DNA of 13,665 nucleotides, from NCBI GenBank assembly GCA_964557205.1, contig CAZKZI010000095.1:1-13665 (forward strand). The letters run 5' to 3'. Positions 1 through 9,300 of the stretch are shown here, piece by piece. Source of the DNA: JAQVQN01 sp964557205. Its GTDB lineage: Bacteria > Verrucomicrobiota > Kiritimatiellia > RFP12 > UBA1067. A program made the translations under genes and the position numbers. Every line of letters starts with the position of its first letter. Position 1 is the stretch's first letter. A model generated the notes under the pieces. That model did no database searches, was not told the origin of the DNA, and saw nothing but the letters and a program-made list of their open reading frames with translations.

Positions 1-793
1 CAGATTTAATCTCGAAAAGAATCAACTCTTTGTCTGTTTGTACGCTGACATCAATGAAGTCTTGCTCCCGCGTAACCTTTGCCCTGGGATACTCGGCTCT
101 AAGCTCTTTCATGAGTTGACTCTGCATGTGAGCGTGTTCCGGATTACAGATTGTGGCTGATGTACCGCGGCGCAAGAATGTCCTTCCATCCGGAAGGCTC
201 GTTCTGCCTTTCTTATTTTGAAGACGGGGTTCACCTTCGGTTAGACAATACTTTTCAAACTCAAAAAGCTGGTACCGTTTCAGTGAAACGATTGGGGCAT
301 CTGCATCAGCATACGTCTCAGGTGCGTAGCGTTCAACATTCTCCAGTCGAAACCGTATGTTAAGAACGTGCTTGGCCCACTCGACGGCACCCAACGCCGA
401 TTCATCACCCCCTACAGCGCGAATTTCCTCCACCATGCGATCATACCACCCGAGACGCTTGAAAACTTTGAGGGCATTTTTGGCCTGTTCCTCAGAAAGG
501 CATTCCACGTCGTGGATAGTGGCGACAAATCTGCGGTGTTTGTCGCGTTGGATCGTGAACAAGGTGCCATCAAAGGGCTGGGTTGCCTTTAACAGTTTTG
601 TATAGTTCTTGTTTACCCCTTGCAGGAAGGCATAACGCCAGCCATCAATCAGCCATTCTGAACGAAATATCCATTCCTCGTGGCCCAAGCCGTACTTGTG
701 TACGTAGGCCATTGCAGCCTCGAGTCTTGGCGCATCACCGGATGGCCGCCACCAATCTGCCGAGTTGTGACAAATACGCGTAAGCATGTGCAT
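1..793 (-). CDS. PD-(D/E)XK nuclease-like protein, C-terminus cut by window edge
   Basis: Reading the minus strand by hand from the ATG at 793-791 gives 264 uninterrupted codons to the left edge, so the protein is partial. Two regions are visible. Residues about 10-110 contain a GHEEW motif (37-41), a tryptophan-rich stretch and a beta-rich segment; I do not recognise this domain with certainty. Residues about 220-264 look like a restriction-endonuclease fold: an amphipathic helix around Q224-E234, E243, then FIDV with D248, and 13 residues later FEIKS with E261 and K263. That is the D...ExK arrangement of PD-(D/E)XK nucleases, in which these residues bind the catalytic metal. The start is supported by an AAAGGGGGG ribosome site (799-807), five bases upstream; an in-frame TAA lies a little further upstream. 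It follows the SIR2 gene on the same strand after 183 bp, so it may have its own promoter. The nuclease role is inferred from motif pattern only, and the remaining C-terminus is unseen. Confidence 0.72.
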   Translation of the reverse strand, partial: MHMLTRICHNSADWWRPSGDAPRLEAAMAYVHKYGLGHEEWIFRSEWLIDGWRYAFLQGVNKNYTKLLKATQPFDGTLFTIQRDKHRRFVATIHDVECLSEEQAKNALKVFKRLGWYDRMVEEIRAVGGDESALGAVEWAKHVLNIRFRLENVERYAPETYADADAPIVSLKRYQLFEFEKYCLTEGEPRLQNKKGRTSLPDGRTFLRRGTSATICNPEHAHMQSQLMKELRAEYPRAKVTREQDFIDVSVQTDKELILFEIKS

Positions 794-831
794 GGGCACC
801 CCCCTTTCAGTTCTCAACCGGACCTCTTAAA

Positions 832-851
832 CGATACAAGGTGTTGTATCG
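832..851 (-). repeat. 8-bp perfect inverted repeat (hairpin) in the leader of the nuclease gene
   Basis: CGATACAA (832-839) and TTGTATCG (844-851) are perfect inverted repeats around a four-base loop. On the minus strand the second arm is followed by TTTAAG, so there is no real uridine tract and the stem is AT-rich. A strong intrinsic terminator is therefore unlikely. The position, 38 bases upstream of the nuclease start, also fits an operator or a 5' leader structure. The repeat is seen directly; its function is not known. Confidence 0.5.
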
Positions 852-922
852 ATTGAGATGCTCGCTCTTCAGACAAGTAGCAGCCAGAGTCGCGACCGTC
901 GGTTTTGCTGCTGCGGTGAACA

Positions 923-950
923 ATAGTACTTTTGTGTTCATAAGGCTCAA
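923..950 (-). promoter_or_regulatory. weak sigma70-like promoter candidate for the nuclease gene
   Basis: On the minus strand TTGAGC (945-950) and TACTAT (923-928) are separated by 16 bases. Each hexamer matches four of six consensus positions, so this could be chance. It lies in the only intergenic gap longer than 100 bp, where a promoter for the left-edge gene would be expected. The rest of the 183-bp gap (794-976) shows only the hairpin at 832-851 and the ribosome binding site at 799-807. Confidence 0.2.
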
Positions 951-976
951 GTGGCAAGTGAAAGGCTCTAACGTCG

Positions 977-3900
977 TCAATCCGGTTTTGTGCTGGTAAG
1001 CAACGGCCTAAGTTCAGCAACCTTGTCAGACCCCTTAGATGCCATGTGTTCGAGAACATCGTTCAGCAATACGTGAGTGGATGGGTCTTTGGCGAGGTCA
1101 CGGATGACTTTCGGAAGATCGCCATGGTCTGCAATGTTTTCGTAGGATGATTTGACAAGGATCTTAAGCAGTTGCGTTGTCGCCAAGGGGTGGTCTTTAT
1201 GGACTCCCTTCATCGTCAACAGGTGATAGACGAACTGATTGGCTTTCAAGGATAACTTCGTCTGTTCGAGGCGTTGGACAGCCTCTGGGAACGCGGGACC
1301 GAGATGCGGCACCCACTCAACCATTTTACTGGCTTCGGCTGGGTCAAGTGGAACGGGTTTTCCCATCAGACGGTTTTTCCAGTACTCGTTCAGCCAATCA
1401 TGCCAGATCTTGGCAGCCCGCTCGGGTTTCAAATCCCACAACGCGCTTCTGATTGCTTCTGCGAAAGCTAAGCGGTCGGATGGTGTTACAGATTGCAGGA
1501 ACTTCCCAAGCCACCTGCCCCTTGTCTGCTTTCGGGAACTAAACAGGCAGATGCCTGCGATTTGCGCTGCAAACTGCTCACGAATTGAGTTCAATTCTGT
1601 GTCGAGTCGGCTAAAACTATCCTCATAGAGAGGAAGCAGGTCAGGTAAAAGTTCGTCGTACCACCTGCCCCAATGGGCGTAGCCGTGCCATCCCTGAATG
1701 GCCTGCCTTGTGTTGCGTCGCCAAGACAGAAGAGGCAAAACACGCTTCCTTGTCCATTCGGGGTCGCATGAAAACAGAAAATGAAGCTGGCTCGCCAGAA
1801 TAATCCGCCCCATCTCGCCAGCGCGTTTCCGACTTATAATAATTCGATCCAGTTGTTTCTTGAGTGTGGCTGGCAGCCCGCTCCATTCTGTTCCGGCCTG
1901 TTTTCGGCGGATGGAAATCGCGGTGATGAAAAACTCCGTTATCTGGCCTCCAGACGCGTTGATGGATTTGCTGAGCCAGTCGTTCGAGTCATCAGCAGAC
2001 TTTTCACTGTGTTTATCCGCAATCTGCCAGATTCGACAGGCCACCCGTTCCGCAAGCGGCATTAGCGATTCAGGAATGCGATCTTTTTCCTTGTTGACGC
2101 CATGTTCAAGGAACATGGCGGCGTCTCGATCAGGTGTAAGGAGGGCGGGGTTCCGACCCAGAGTCTTCAACACAAGCCGCCACTGGTCTTCCGTAAGTTC
2201 AGCTTCTCTCCAACCCCAGAGCAAATGTGTGATGGCGTCAAGAGGGGCCGAACTGTCTTTAGGCAGAGCGACAGCCAAGGCAACGCCCCATTCGGCGTTC
2301 TTCTTTGTAGCACTTGTGATGGCCGTTAGAAGGCCGTTCCGGTTTGGACCGAACATGTCTGACTTCTTGTATGAAAGAAGCAAAGACACCACCTCAAGAA
2401 TAGGTTTGTTCAGCATCTCATCGACAGACAGAGGACTTTCGGGAATGTAAAATCCAGAAACTCCGGACCAATGTGTAAAATCCGGGTGCTCGGACATGCG
2501 AAAGGTTGGATACTTTCTCTTAAGTCGCTGTAACCGTGTCTTAACCAAGGAACACTTTCCCTGTGCTGCCATATCGAGCCACGACATTAGAGTGAAGAGG
2601 CTGTGCCAATATATGTCTTTGTTTTCTATAGAAGCCTCTTGTACATCGACCTCCGTCAGATGGCATGCGTAGTTCAGAAACGCCTTGCGTGCTGATACTG
2701 AGGCCGCAGGATAAGCGTCACGCAACAGGGTAAAAAGTTCGTGATGCAATGCAATGTTTGCACGCAGGTTGTCAGCCATCACCCGCCGTAATTTCCGATC
2801 CGGGGAAATTCCTTTGTCGAGACGCAAACAATGAATAGCTACGCGCCGCAGCAATGGTGCCGTTGTTTTTAACCAGTCACGGACTATAGCCCTTGCGGTC
2901 TGTTTATGATGTGCGGCAAGCCACTCCAGACTGTCGCGACAGGCGTTGATAACAGTGTCGAAGGGGTGGTCGAGTTGGTCTTGCTCGTGCGGTTCAATGG
3001 CGGATCGGTGAAAACTGAGCGGATCCCATTCCGGCTTGGCTATCCCGTGGCAGACGCTTAGGTTGTATGCGTGACCGATATTATTTGCGGCTATATACAA
3101 TACATCACGTGCGACCACAGACATATTGGGCTTGAACACCTTTTCCCATGCTTCATTTACCCCGTACTCGGAACCAAGGATGCCGATCTCAGACCTTGTC
3201 TGGTCAGCATCATCACTGTCCGACCTTAGAAACGCGTAACTTTCTTCAACGTAAAGCCGTGGGCGCGTCAGGTACTCAAACAGAAGAAATGACAAGGGCC
3301 ACGATCCCGCAACTGCTGCCTTCTTGAACAAATATTCAAGGAGTTGGGCGTGATTCTCCTGTGTTGTTTGAGCAAGGAGTATTGGAAGCCATTTTTGCAA
3401 ACTGACCGCATTCGGATTGTCCATGGAATGGAAGGCCTGTGCAACCGCGTGCCACAGATTCCGTGACAAAATCTGCTTGTGCCGATAGAAAATGCCGAGG
3501 GCTGCTTCAGATTCCGCAAGCACCCCCTGTCTTGAAAACCACCATGCTAATTGAGCGTGGCGTTCATTCGATTCTTCTCTGCGAGAAAACAGGGGCGTAA
3601 GTATCCCCCGCTCTTCCGCCCAAAGTAGCCAAGTTTTACCGACAGCATGTTTGAGAAAAACATGGAGACGCGTTGAATCCCCCATGGTTTCTATCAGGTA
3701 GTCATCGTCTTCTGACTTCACTTGGGGTGGTCTTCCAGCAAGAAGGTCTTTGATCTTTTGCTCATGATCAAAAACACCCATCTCAGTTCTGTCCGCCCAA
3801 GCAACAAGAGATTCGCGTAAGCTGCCGTGAGCGTCCTTCCCGCCTTTTAACGGATACGTAATTGGCTCGACGCCGAGAAACTTCCAGTGATCCGTCGCGC

Positions 3901-4567
3901 CGTCTGGTGTTAGTGCGAACAGGCGCTTGCCACTGGGTGCCATGCCGCGAACCAGGTAACTCAAAACGGTGTCGTTGTGGCTGTACCCAACAAACAATAC
4001 TGTGTACTCTGCATAGAGTCCCAGCAAAAACCGTCTGGCCCAACCCTCTGTCAAATATGCACGGCTGAAATCCCGGTCGGTCAATACAAGCCGGTCTGCT
4101 GGTCCCTCTACCGATCCGTGAATGTAGACGAGCCCGCTAAATGCGTTACCTAAAGGGAACGCCGGGGCTGTCCAAATTTCCAGTTCGCCCGAACGTAACC
4201 TGCGCCCCTCGTCAGTGAAATGCTTGTCAACATTTGTTGTGACGATTCGAACCTCACTACCTGAAAAGAGGCGAACAAGCGCGGTATGCAGAGCATTTGG
4301 CCGGGAGTCTTCTTGGAAAAGAATCTTACGGGCTAACTCGTGAACGGCAACTTGGTCATCTTGAAGTCGCCCTAGATAGTGGTCATCTGGCTCTCCCGAC
4401 TCATGCACCACTCTCGCACCACTGCCTATTTGCGCGACAAGTCCCGCGAAGTCTGGATATTCGGACGGCGGATCTCTGGACACACCAGCACCGGCAAAAA
4501 TGACCAGTTTGCCGTCGCGTTGAGCGGCCAGTATGTCACTGGGAATGTCGATCTCGCCAATCCGCAC
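977..4567 (-). CDS. SIR2-domain defence protein with long helical C-terminal region
   Basis: 1196 residues. The N-terminal ~260 residues form a SIR2-like NAD-binding domain: GAGVS at 26-30, a YPDF segment (37-40) replacing the usual IPDF, TTNVD at 110-114, H150 in YIHGS at the position of the sirtuin catalytic histidine, and FVGYSHND at 192-199. All residues expected for NAD binding and cleavage are present. The remaining ~930 residues are rich in helical, Trp- and Leu-rich segments without a recognised domain, perhaps HEAT/TPR-like. There is no signal peptide or membrane segment, so it should be cytosolic. In bacteria, proteins with this layout (Dsr1/Dsr2, other defence sirtuins) deplete NAD+ when a phage component is sensed, usually through the long C-terminal part. 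It is not a P-loop STAND protein, since no Walker A follows the SIR2 domain. A DUF4020-type C-terminus is possible but unverified. The gene begins with GTG, 75 bp after the ATPase stop, with GGAGG eight bases upstream. Confidence 0.88.
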   Translation of the reverse strand: MRIGEIDIPSDILAAQRDGKLVIFAGAGVSRDPPSEYPDFAGLVAQIGSGARVVHESGEPDDHYLGRLQDDQVAVHELARKILFQEDSRPNALHTALVRLFSGSEVRIVTTNVDKHFTDEGRRLRSGELEIWTAPAFPLGNAFSGLVYIHGSVEGPADRLVLTDRDFSRAYLTEGWARRFLLGLYAEYTVLFVGYSHNDTVLSYLVRGMAPSGKRLFALTPDGATDHWKFLGVEPITYPLKGGKDAHGSLRESLVAWADRTEMGVFDHEQKIKDLLAGRPPQVKSEDDDYLIETMGDSTRLHVFLKHAVGKTWLLWAEERGILTPLFSRREESNERHAQLAWWFSRQGVLAESEAALGIFYRHKQILSRNLWHAVAQAFHSMDNPNAVSLQKWLPILLAQTTQENHAQLLEYLFKKAAVAGSWPLSFLLFEYLTRPRLYVEESYAFLRSDSDDADQTRSEIGILGSEYGVNEAWEKVFKPNMSVVARDVLYIAANNIGHAYNLSVCHGIAKPEWDPLSFHRSAIEPHEQDQLDHPFDTVINACRDSLEWLAAHHKQTARAIVRDWLKTTAPLLRRVAIHCLRLDKGISPDRKLRRVMADNLRANIALHHELFTLLRDAYPAASVSARKAFLNYACHLTEVDVQEASIENKDIYWHSLFTLMSWLDMAAQGKCSLVKTRLQRLKRKYPTFRMSEHPDFTHWSGVSGFYIPESPLSVDEMLNKPILEVVSLLLSYKKSDMFGPNRNGLLTAITSATKKNAEWGVALAVALPKDSSAPLDAITHLLWGWREAELTEDQWRLVLKTLGRNPALLTPDRDAAMFLEHGVNKEKDRIPESLMPLAERVACRIWQIADKHSEKSADDSNDWLSKSINASGGQITEFFITAISIRRKQAGTEWSGLPATLKKQLDRIIISRKRAGEMGRIILASQLHFLFSCDPEWTRKRVLPLLSWRRNTRQAIQGWHGYAHWGRWYDELLPDLLPLYEDSFSRLDTELNSIREQFAAQIAGICLFSSRKQTRGRWLGKFLQSVTPSDRLAFAEAIRSALWDLKPERAAKIWHDWLNEYWKNRLMGKPVPLDPAEASKMVEWVPHLGPAFPEAVQRLEQTKLSLKANQFVYHLLTMKGVHKDHPLATTQLLKILVKSSYENIADHGDLPKVIRDLAKDPSTHVLLNDVLEHMASKGSDKVAELRPLLTSTKPD

Positions 4568-4575
4568 GATTATAA

Positions 4576-4580
4576 CCTCC
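4576..4580 (-). promoter_or_regulatory. GGAGG ribosome binding site fixing the GTG start of the SIR2 gene
   Basis: The minus strand reads GGAGG, then eight bases, then GTG at 4567-4565. No in-frame ATG lies nearby, and the SIR2 fold needs nearly all residues from this start. The 75-bp gap to the ATPase gene contains no clear terminator or promoter, so read-through from the ATPase gene is likely. Confidence 0.7.
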
Positions 4581-4642
4581 GCTGATGGATTTGCAGGTGT
4601 AATATGATTGGAGTATGGCGCGGTAAGGGCCGGTACCTTTGG

Positions 4643-6328
4643 TTACACCGGCAAGGTTTCGGTTTCAACAATTGCCTGAAGTTTACGCAGTAGTTCTACT
4701 GCATTCCTGACTTCACCTTCATAAAGTGGTTCGGCACCGGCATGCGCTCCGGGATTGAGGATTCTTGCGCGCACCTCATCAATCTGCGCGAGAACTTCCA
4801 ACGCGCCCTTATCGCTCTTTCGGATCTCTTTTAATAAAGCCCGCAGATCGTTTCCACGCATATTCAGTTTGCCCGTGGCTGGCGCATCGAGAATATCTCT
4901 CGCTTGCCAGTCTGCAGGATTCAATGGGATCGTCATATCAATCATGGCATCATCGAAACCCTCGTGTCTCAGGAAGCCGCGAAGTTTGTGCAGTGCTGTT
5001 TCTTCCAATTTGCGTCTTGCTGTCCGTAAGTTTTCAGCAAGCGAATGAAACTTCCCAGAAGCGAATACAATTCCCAGTTTCTTTTCAATAAAGCGCTTAA
5101 TATTGGATTCGGCGACCTTTCTTAGTGCTGCCGCGCATTCGTCGAGTTTGTGATCTGCAAGGTAATCTTCAGCCTGCTCCATATCTTCTTTGACAGTACG
5201 TAGGCGCGGAGACTCGTTATCATGGCGGTTTACCTCCAAGAAGGACCATTTCACATGTTGGTTGCCAATTGCACGACGAATCTCACGGAAGAACCCCCGG
5301 TCATGGGTCATGATGATCTTCTGGTAGTCCTGAAAATCGGCGTCGCTAAGCAGGATCTCAATCACTTGCATGCGGTTGCTCATGTCGAGACTGATGAGCA
5401 GATCATCCAGAATCATTAATTTAATTGGCGAATCTTGCAGTAGCGCCTTTGTAGCTCCAAAACGAATAGAGAGTGCCATTTGAGTGAGCAATGCTTCATT
5501 GAGAAAGGACTGGGGACGGGGGACAGGGATGGTGCCATAGGTCACTGTCATGCCTATTTTTGGTACTACAAGTTTATGCTCATCGCGGTCATAATCAGGT
5601 TCTCTGGTCAGGCTGATCGTAAACGTAAGTGCTGGGGCGTCCGTTTTGCGAAAGTGGTCATTATAAAACTTTTGGCCTGCCTTGCTCACAGTGTCGAGAA
5701 CGTCCACGAGCGCATTTGAGAACGTTTTGATCTTTCGGACATACTCATCATAGATGGCACCTGCCACCTTTCCTCTGGCTTTCTTTTGCTGTGCATCTGC
5801 CTGTGGGTTTCCAATAAGTAAATCACGCCACGCAGTATCCATATTTGGCAGCAGGGTTGTCCAGCAGTACGGGAGTATCTCGCGTTCAAAAACCGGCCAG
5901 AGATCGATCTCATCACGATTTGAGAACTGATAGAAGCGGAACAGCACTCGGTAGGTAATGAAGTCACTAGACTTGCACGCCTTCTTAATGTCGGCAATGG
6001 CCGTCTCATGTTTGGCATCCGTAATCTGGATTGGTGGTTCTGGAACAGCACCGTCGGTTGTATCCTTAAAAGTCAGCATAATCGAGGCGGGGTTTGCCGG
6101 GACGTGGACATTGACCAGATGTTCGTCATTCGTACGGTCGAAGTATTTCTTAACCTGATCCGTTGTTTTTTCGCTACTCTGTAGAAATGTGTAGAGAGCC
6201 CAGTAAAGCGATGATTTACCGCTTCCGTTTGCACCGTAGAGGAGCAGGTTTCTGTTGTCCAGTACGATTGGGTCGGCATCCTGAAATACCTTGAAGTTCT
6301 TGAGTGTAATGGAGTGGATGCGTTTCAT
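4643..6328 (-). CDS. ABC/SMC-type AAA ATPase of a defence locus
   Basis: 561 residues from the ATG at 6328. The N-terminus is the usual RecF/SMC-like opening (IHSITLKNFKVF, 4-15) and then Walker A GANGSGKSS (32-40). Later come a degenerate signature region FLNEALLTQMALSI (275-288), Walker B LMILDD (304-309), the D-loop SLDMSNR (313-319) and the switch histidine in MTHDR (340-344). Residue 309, where ABC ATPases usually carry the catalytic Glu, is Asp. The segment between Walker A and the signature is short, so there is no long Rad50-like coiled coil. The C-terminal ~180 residues are helical and end with R522-x6-H529, which could be a HEPN-type RNase motif or only a structural feature. The start one base after the methyltransferase stop (TGA-T-ATG) implies translational coupling; an upstream TTG start would overlap that gene. 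Likely role: a nucleotide-gated sensor or motor working with the methyltransferase or with the downstream SIR2 protein. The partner is inferred from position. Confidence 0.87.
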   Translation of the reverse strand: MKRIHSITLKNFKVFQDADPIVLDNRNLLLYGANGSGKSSLYWALYTFLQSSEKTTDQVKKYFDRTNDEHLVNVHVPANPASIMLTFKDTTDGAVPEPPIQITDAKHETAIADIKKACKSSDFITYRVLFRFYQFSNRDEIDLWPVFEREILPYCWTTLLPNMDTAWRDLLIGNPQADAQQKKARGKVAGAIYDEYVRKIKTFSNALVDVLDTVSKAGQKFYNDHFRKTDAPALTFTISLTREPDYDRDEHKLVVPKIGMTVTYGTIPVPRPQSFLNEALLTQMALSIRFGATKALLQDSPIKLMILDDLLISLDMSNRMQVIEILLSDADFQDYQKIIMTHDRGFFREIRRAIGNQHVKWSFLEVNRHDNESPRLRTVKEDMEQAEDYLADHKLDECAAALRKVAESNIKRFIEKKLGIVFASGKFHSLAENLRTARRKLEETALHKLRGFLRHEGFDDAMIDMTIPLNPADWQARDILDAPATGKLNMRGNDLRALLKEIRKSDKGALEVLAQIDEVRARILNPGAHAGAEPLYEGEVRNAVELLRKLQAIVETETLPV

Positions 6329-6329
6329 A

Positions 6330-9300
6330 TCAGTTCTTTGATGCATTCTTGATAACACGCAAAAGGTCGGGGCTGTCAATCGTCAACCGCATGAGACGAT
6401 TGCGGATCGGGTGTTTGGGCGCATTCGCCTGATCATAGAACGACTGAACTTGGTTCCACCGTGTCGAGGCACTGGCGCGGTCAGGGAACGGCGTTACGAT
6501 TGCTTCAGCGGCGGATATGACGCACAGTTCCTTTTCCCTCATGTGTTCTGTAAAGTAAGTTTCCATCACGCAGGCGTCAATGACTTCCTCAAGGAAAGCG
6601 CCGAACATGTCACTGCGTGACCTGATGTCAGCCGTCGCGTCGTTCCCGACCGTTTTAACAAACTGTCGGTACTGGACTAACTGGGTGATAACGGACTCCT
6701 GTTGGGGTGAACACTGTGGGATCGGGAATGCCTTCAAGTAAGCAGGTTTGTAGCGGAAATACCCGTTGGCGAGAACGCTACCGGTGTTCTTCAGGTAAAA
6801 CCAGAGAACTGTCGAATTCAACAGCGCCAACCAGTATTCGTAACTCTCCCAAACGTTGGAGTGTTTGATATAACCGTAAACTGTGGTAGAAGTGTAGAAG
6901 ATGCCTTTAGCGTCGTAAGCGAAGTTGCCGCCAAGGGATATATCGGGCGCAAGAAGTCGCGGTTTTCGAAAGAGAGTTTGATTCTTTGGGTAGATATATC
7001 GATACCACTCTGGATCATCCTTTAGACGGTTATGCTCTCTGCTACGGAGAATATCTTCACATCGCTTAAGGTACTCCCACCCCTTTTTAAACTTCTTGAT
7101 TTCTTGAAGTGTCATGAGTTTTGCCTTGCCGTCTGGATCGGACGGCAACTCATAGGGGAAGACTACGACGTTTGTAGTTGATAGCGTGTCATAGCGATGC
7201 ACTTGGTCCCCCATGAGGAGGGGTTTTACAAGGTTCTTCTCGATTTGGACACGACAGTCGAGTTCAGGTGAATAGGCCTCGATAAGGTTGCCTTGATCCT
7301 CGGCATCGCGAAGGAAGTAAACAGAATCTTTACTGCTGGCAATGCCTTGGAACATATTTTCAAACACGTTCCCCAAACGGCGCTTGTGTACAAGCAAAGC
7401 CGTTAAAACGCTGGCAGACTCGTCTCCCGCCAAGACCCACGGTTCGTGCGTGAGGGTAGCGTAGTCAATAGTTGCGAACCGGCGTTCCGTTAGACTACCA
7501 AGTTCCTGCTCAAGGTCAACGGGCTCGTTCTTGGGCGGGTCAAACCGCGCATACCGGACTGCGGCATTTCTCTCGTTGGTTAACCAAAGCAACGACGAGT
7601 AGGTGCTTGCAGTGAACACCTTGTGCGCGCCTAAAGAGATCAATCGGTTGAGGCGGTGCCCGTCGGAAACCAAGCGGCGCAAACCCTCTCCTCCCCCCGC
7701 ATGGACCCATTTGTCAGGCATGATATAATTCAGCACACCGCCAGACCCCAACAGTTCCAGCCCACGCTCAGCAAAGATGACGCAAAGATCAAATGACCCC
7801 GTACCGGACTTGTAACTGGATTGGTAATAATCTGCGGCGGCAGTATCCTGTTCCCTAATGCCTTGGATTCGCATGTAAGGTGGATTACCGATGACGATAT
7901 GGAAGCCATTCTTGATCTCCGGAAAGAAGTGTTTGATGTCAAAGAACCTGACATGCTTATTTCTGAAAGCAAAAATGTTGCGGTAACTCTCCCAAAGGGT
8001 GATCTCTCGTTCCACATTTGCAATGGTTGCCTTGTTTTTGCTTCGCAAGACATTCCGAATGACCGAACTTTCAACGTCGTCTCCGCGGTGACGACCAAGT
8101 TCGGCCTCTTTCTCTGCGATTTTTCCGTCGATCAGATTTTCGATATCTCCGCGAAGGCGTTTTTTCTCAAGGGGGTCTTTGACAAAAAAATAGGCTTCGG
8201 CAGCTTTGGCAAATTTTTCGAAGAAAGGATCCTCTAGCGCCAGTTCATCGTGTCGGTATGCCCCCGGAGGACGAACGAGGGTGTCAGCGGCGACAAACTT
8301 GAAGTCCAGATTCGGAAGCGGAGGCACACCTAGGTTCTCGGCATTTACATCCACTTCGAAGTCCACGAGGAGGGAAATGAAACACCGCAGTTTGGAAATT
8401 TGCACCGCAATCGGCTGGATATCGACTCCATAGATGGCGTGTTGTATGAGGGCGAGCTTCCAAGTGTACTCGGCCGTACTTCGATCAAGCAGTTCCCGCG
8501 TCTCTGACCTTAGTGACGCAGGTGTGTCTTTAAGGACTCGGGTCTTCCATCGGTGGTGATCGTTGTCAAGTTTGCCGAGGATGAAGATCAGTTTTTGAAG
8601 CACTCCCATGGGAAAGGCTCCAGATCCGCAGGCCGGATCCAGGATCGTAATGTCGTAGATGGCATCTACAATGGTTTCGGCTTGCGACTTGGTGATTTCG
8701 GGCGCAGCCTGTCTGTACGCAAGCAAATCTTGAATGCGTACCGTGGCTTCGGTTGTTGAAAGTTCTTTGTGTTTTGACTGAAGCTGTTTCAGGAGATATG
8801 CCCCGAGGCTGGTGTCGACCATGTAGTTCACGATCGTCCGCGGCGTGTAAAATGAGCCTGTTTCTTTCCGCGCTGTAGTTCTGGTGTCAGGGTTGTACTC
8901 CGCCAGCAGATTTTCGAAGATCCGCCCCAACAGTTCAGGGTCTAGTGCAATTTCTTCTTCAATAGGTGTATTCTCCGCAACCGTGAACTTATAAGCGTTC
9001 AAGATGAGGAAAAGGCCGTCGATGATCACACAAGCTTTCTTGGTTGATCCACGGGCCTCGCCCAAGTCGGCGGGCATGTCGTGGCCAAAGAAAAGAGCAT
9101 TAGCAACAAGCGGTTGGTTCTCAGGCACGTCTGAAAATCCATCTACTCGTACTTCCGACGATTTACCGTTCCGCTTCTCCCGGTAGTCGAGACACTCAAA
9201 GAGGCCGCCGTTCAAAAAGGGAATGTCAACAAACAAACGACCGAGTTCGTCTGGCTTTTTGAACAGCGCCTTATATCTGAACACATCATGGTTCATATAA

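Noticed and set aside
151..783. Short plus-strand open frames over the left-edge region
   Set aside because: They overlap a 264-codon minus-strand frame with nuclease motifs and a ribosome site, and have no recognisable domains themselves.
879..912. AGCAGC / GCTGCT inverted repeat in the gap before the nuclease gene
   Set aside because: Only six bases with a 22-base loop and simple-sequence arms; expected by chance.
3632..3652. AVGKTW in the SIR2 protein (residues 308-313) as a Walker A
   Set aside because: The Gly four residues before GK is missing and no Walker B follows, so there is no evidence for a STAND-type P-loop domain.
4569..4574. Perfect TATAAT on the minus strand just before the SIR2 GTG
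   Set aside because: Transcription would start inside the gene and lose its start codon, and no -35 lies 16-18 bases upstream. It is the AT-rich spacer after GGAGG.
6329..6379. Upstream TTG start for the ATPase, adding 17 residues
   Set aside because: It would overlap the methyltransferase by 50 bases, the extra residues do not fit the family N-terminus, and the ATG at 6328 is directly followed by the conserved SMC-like first strand.
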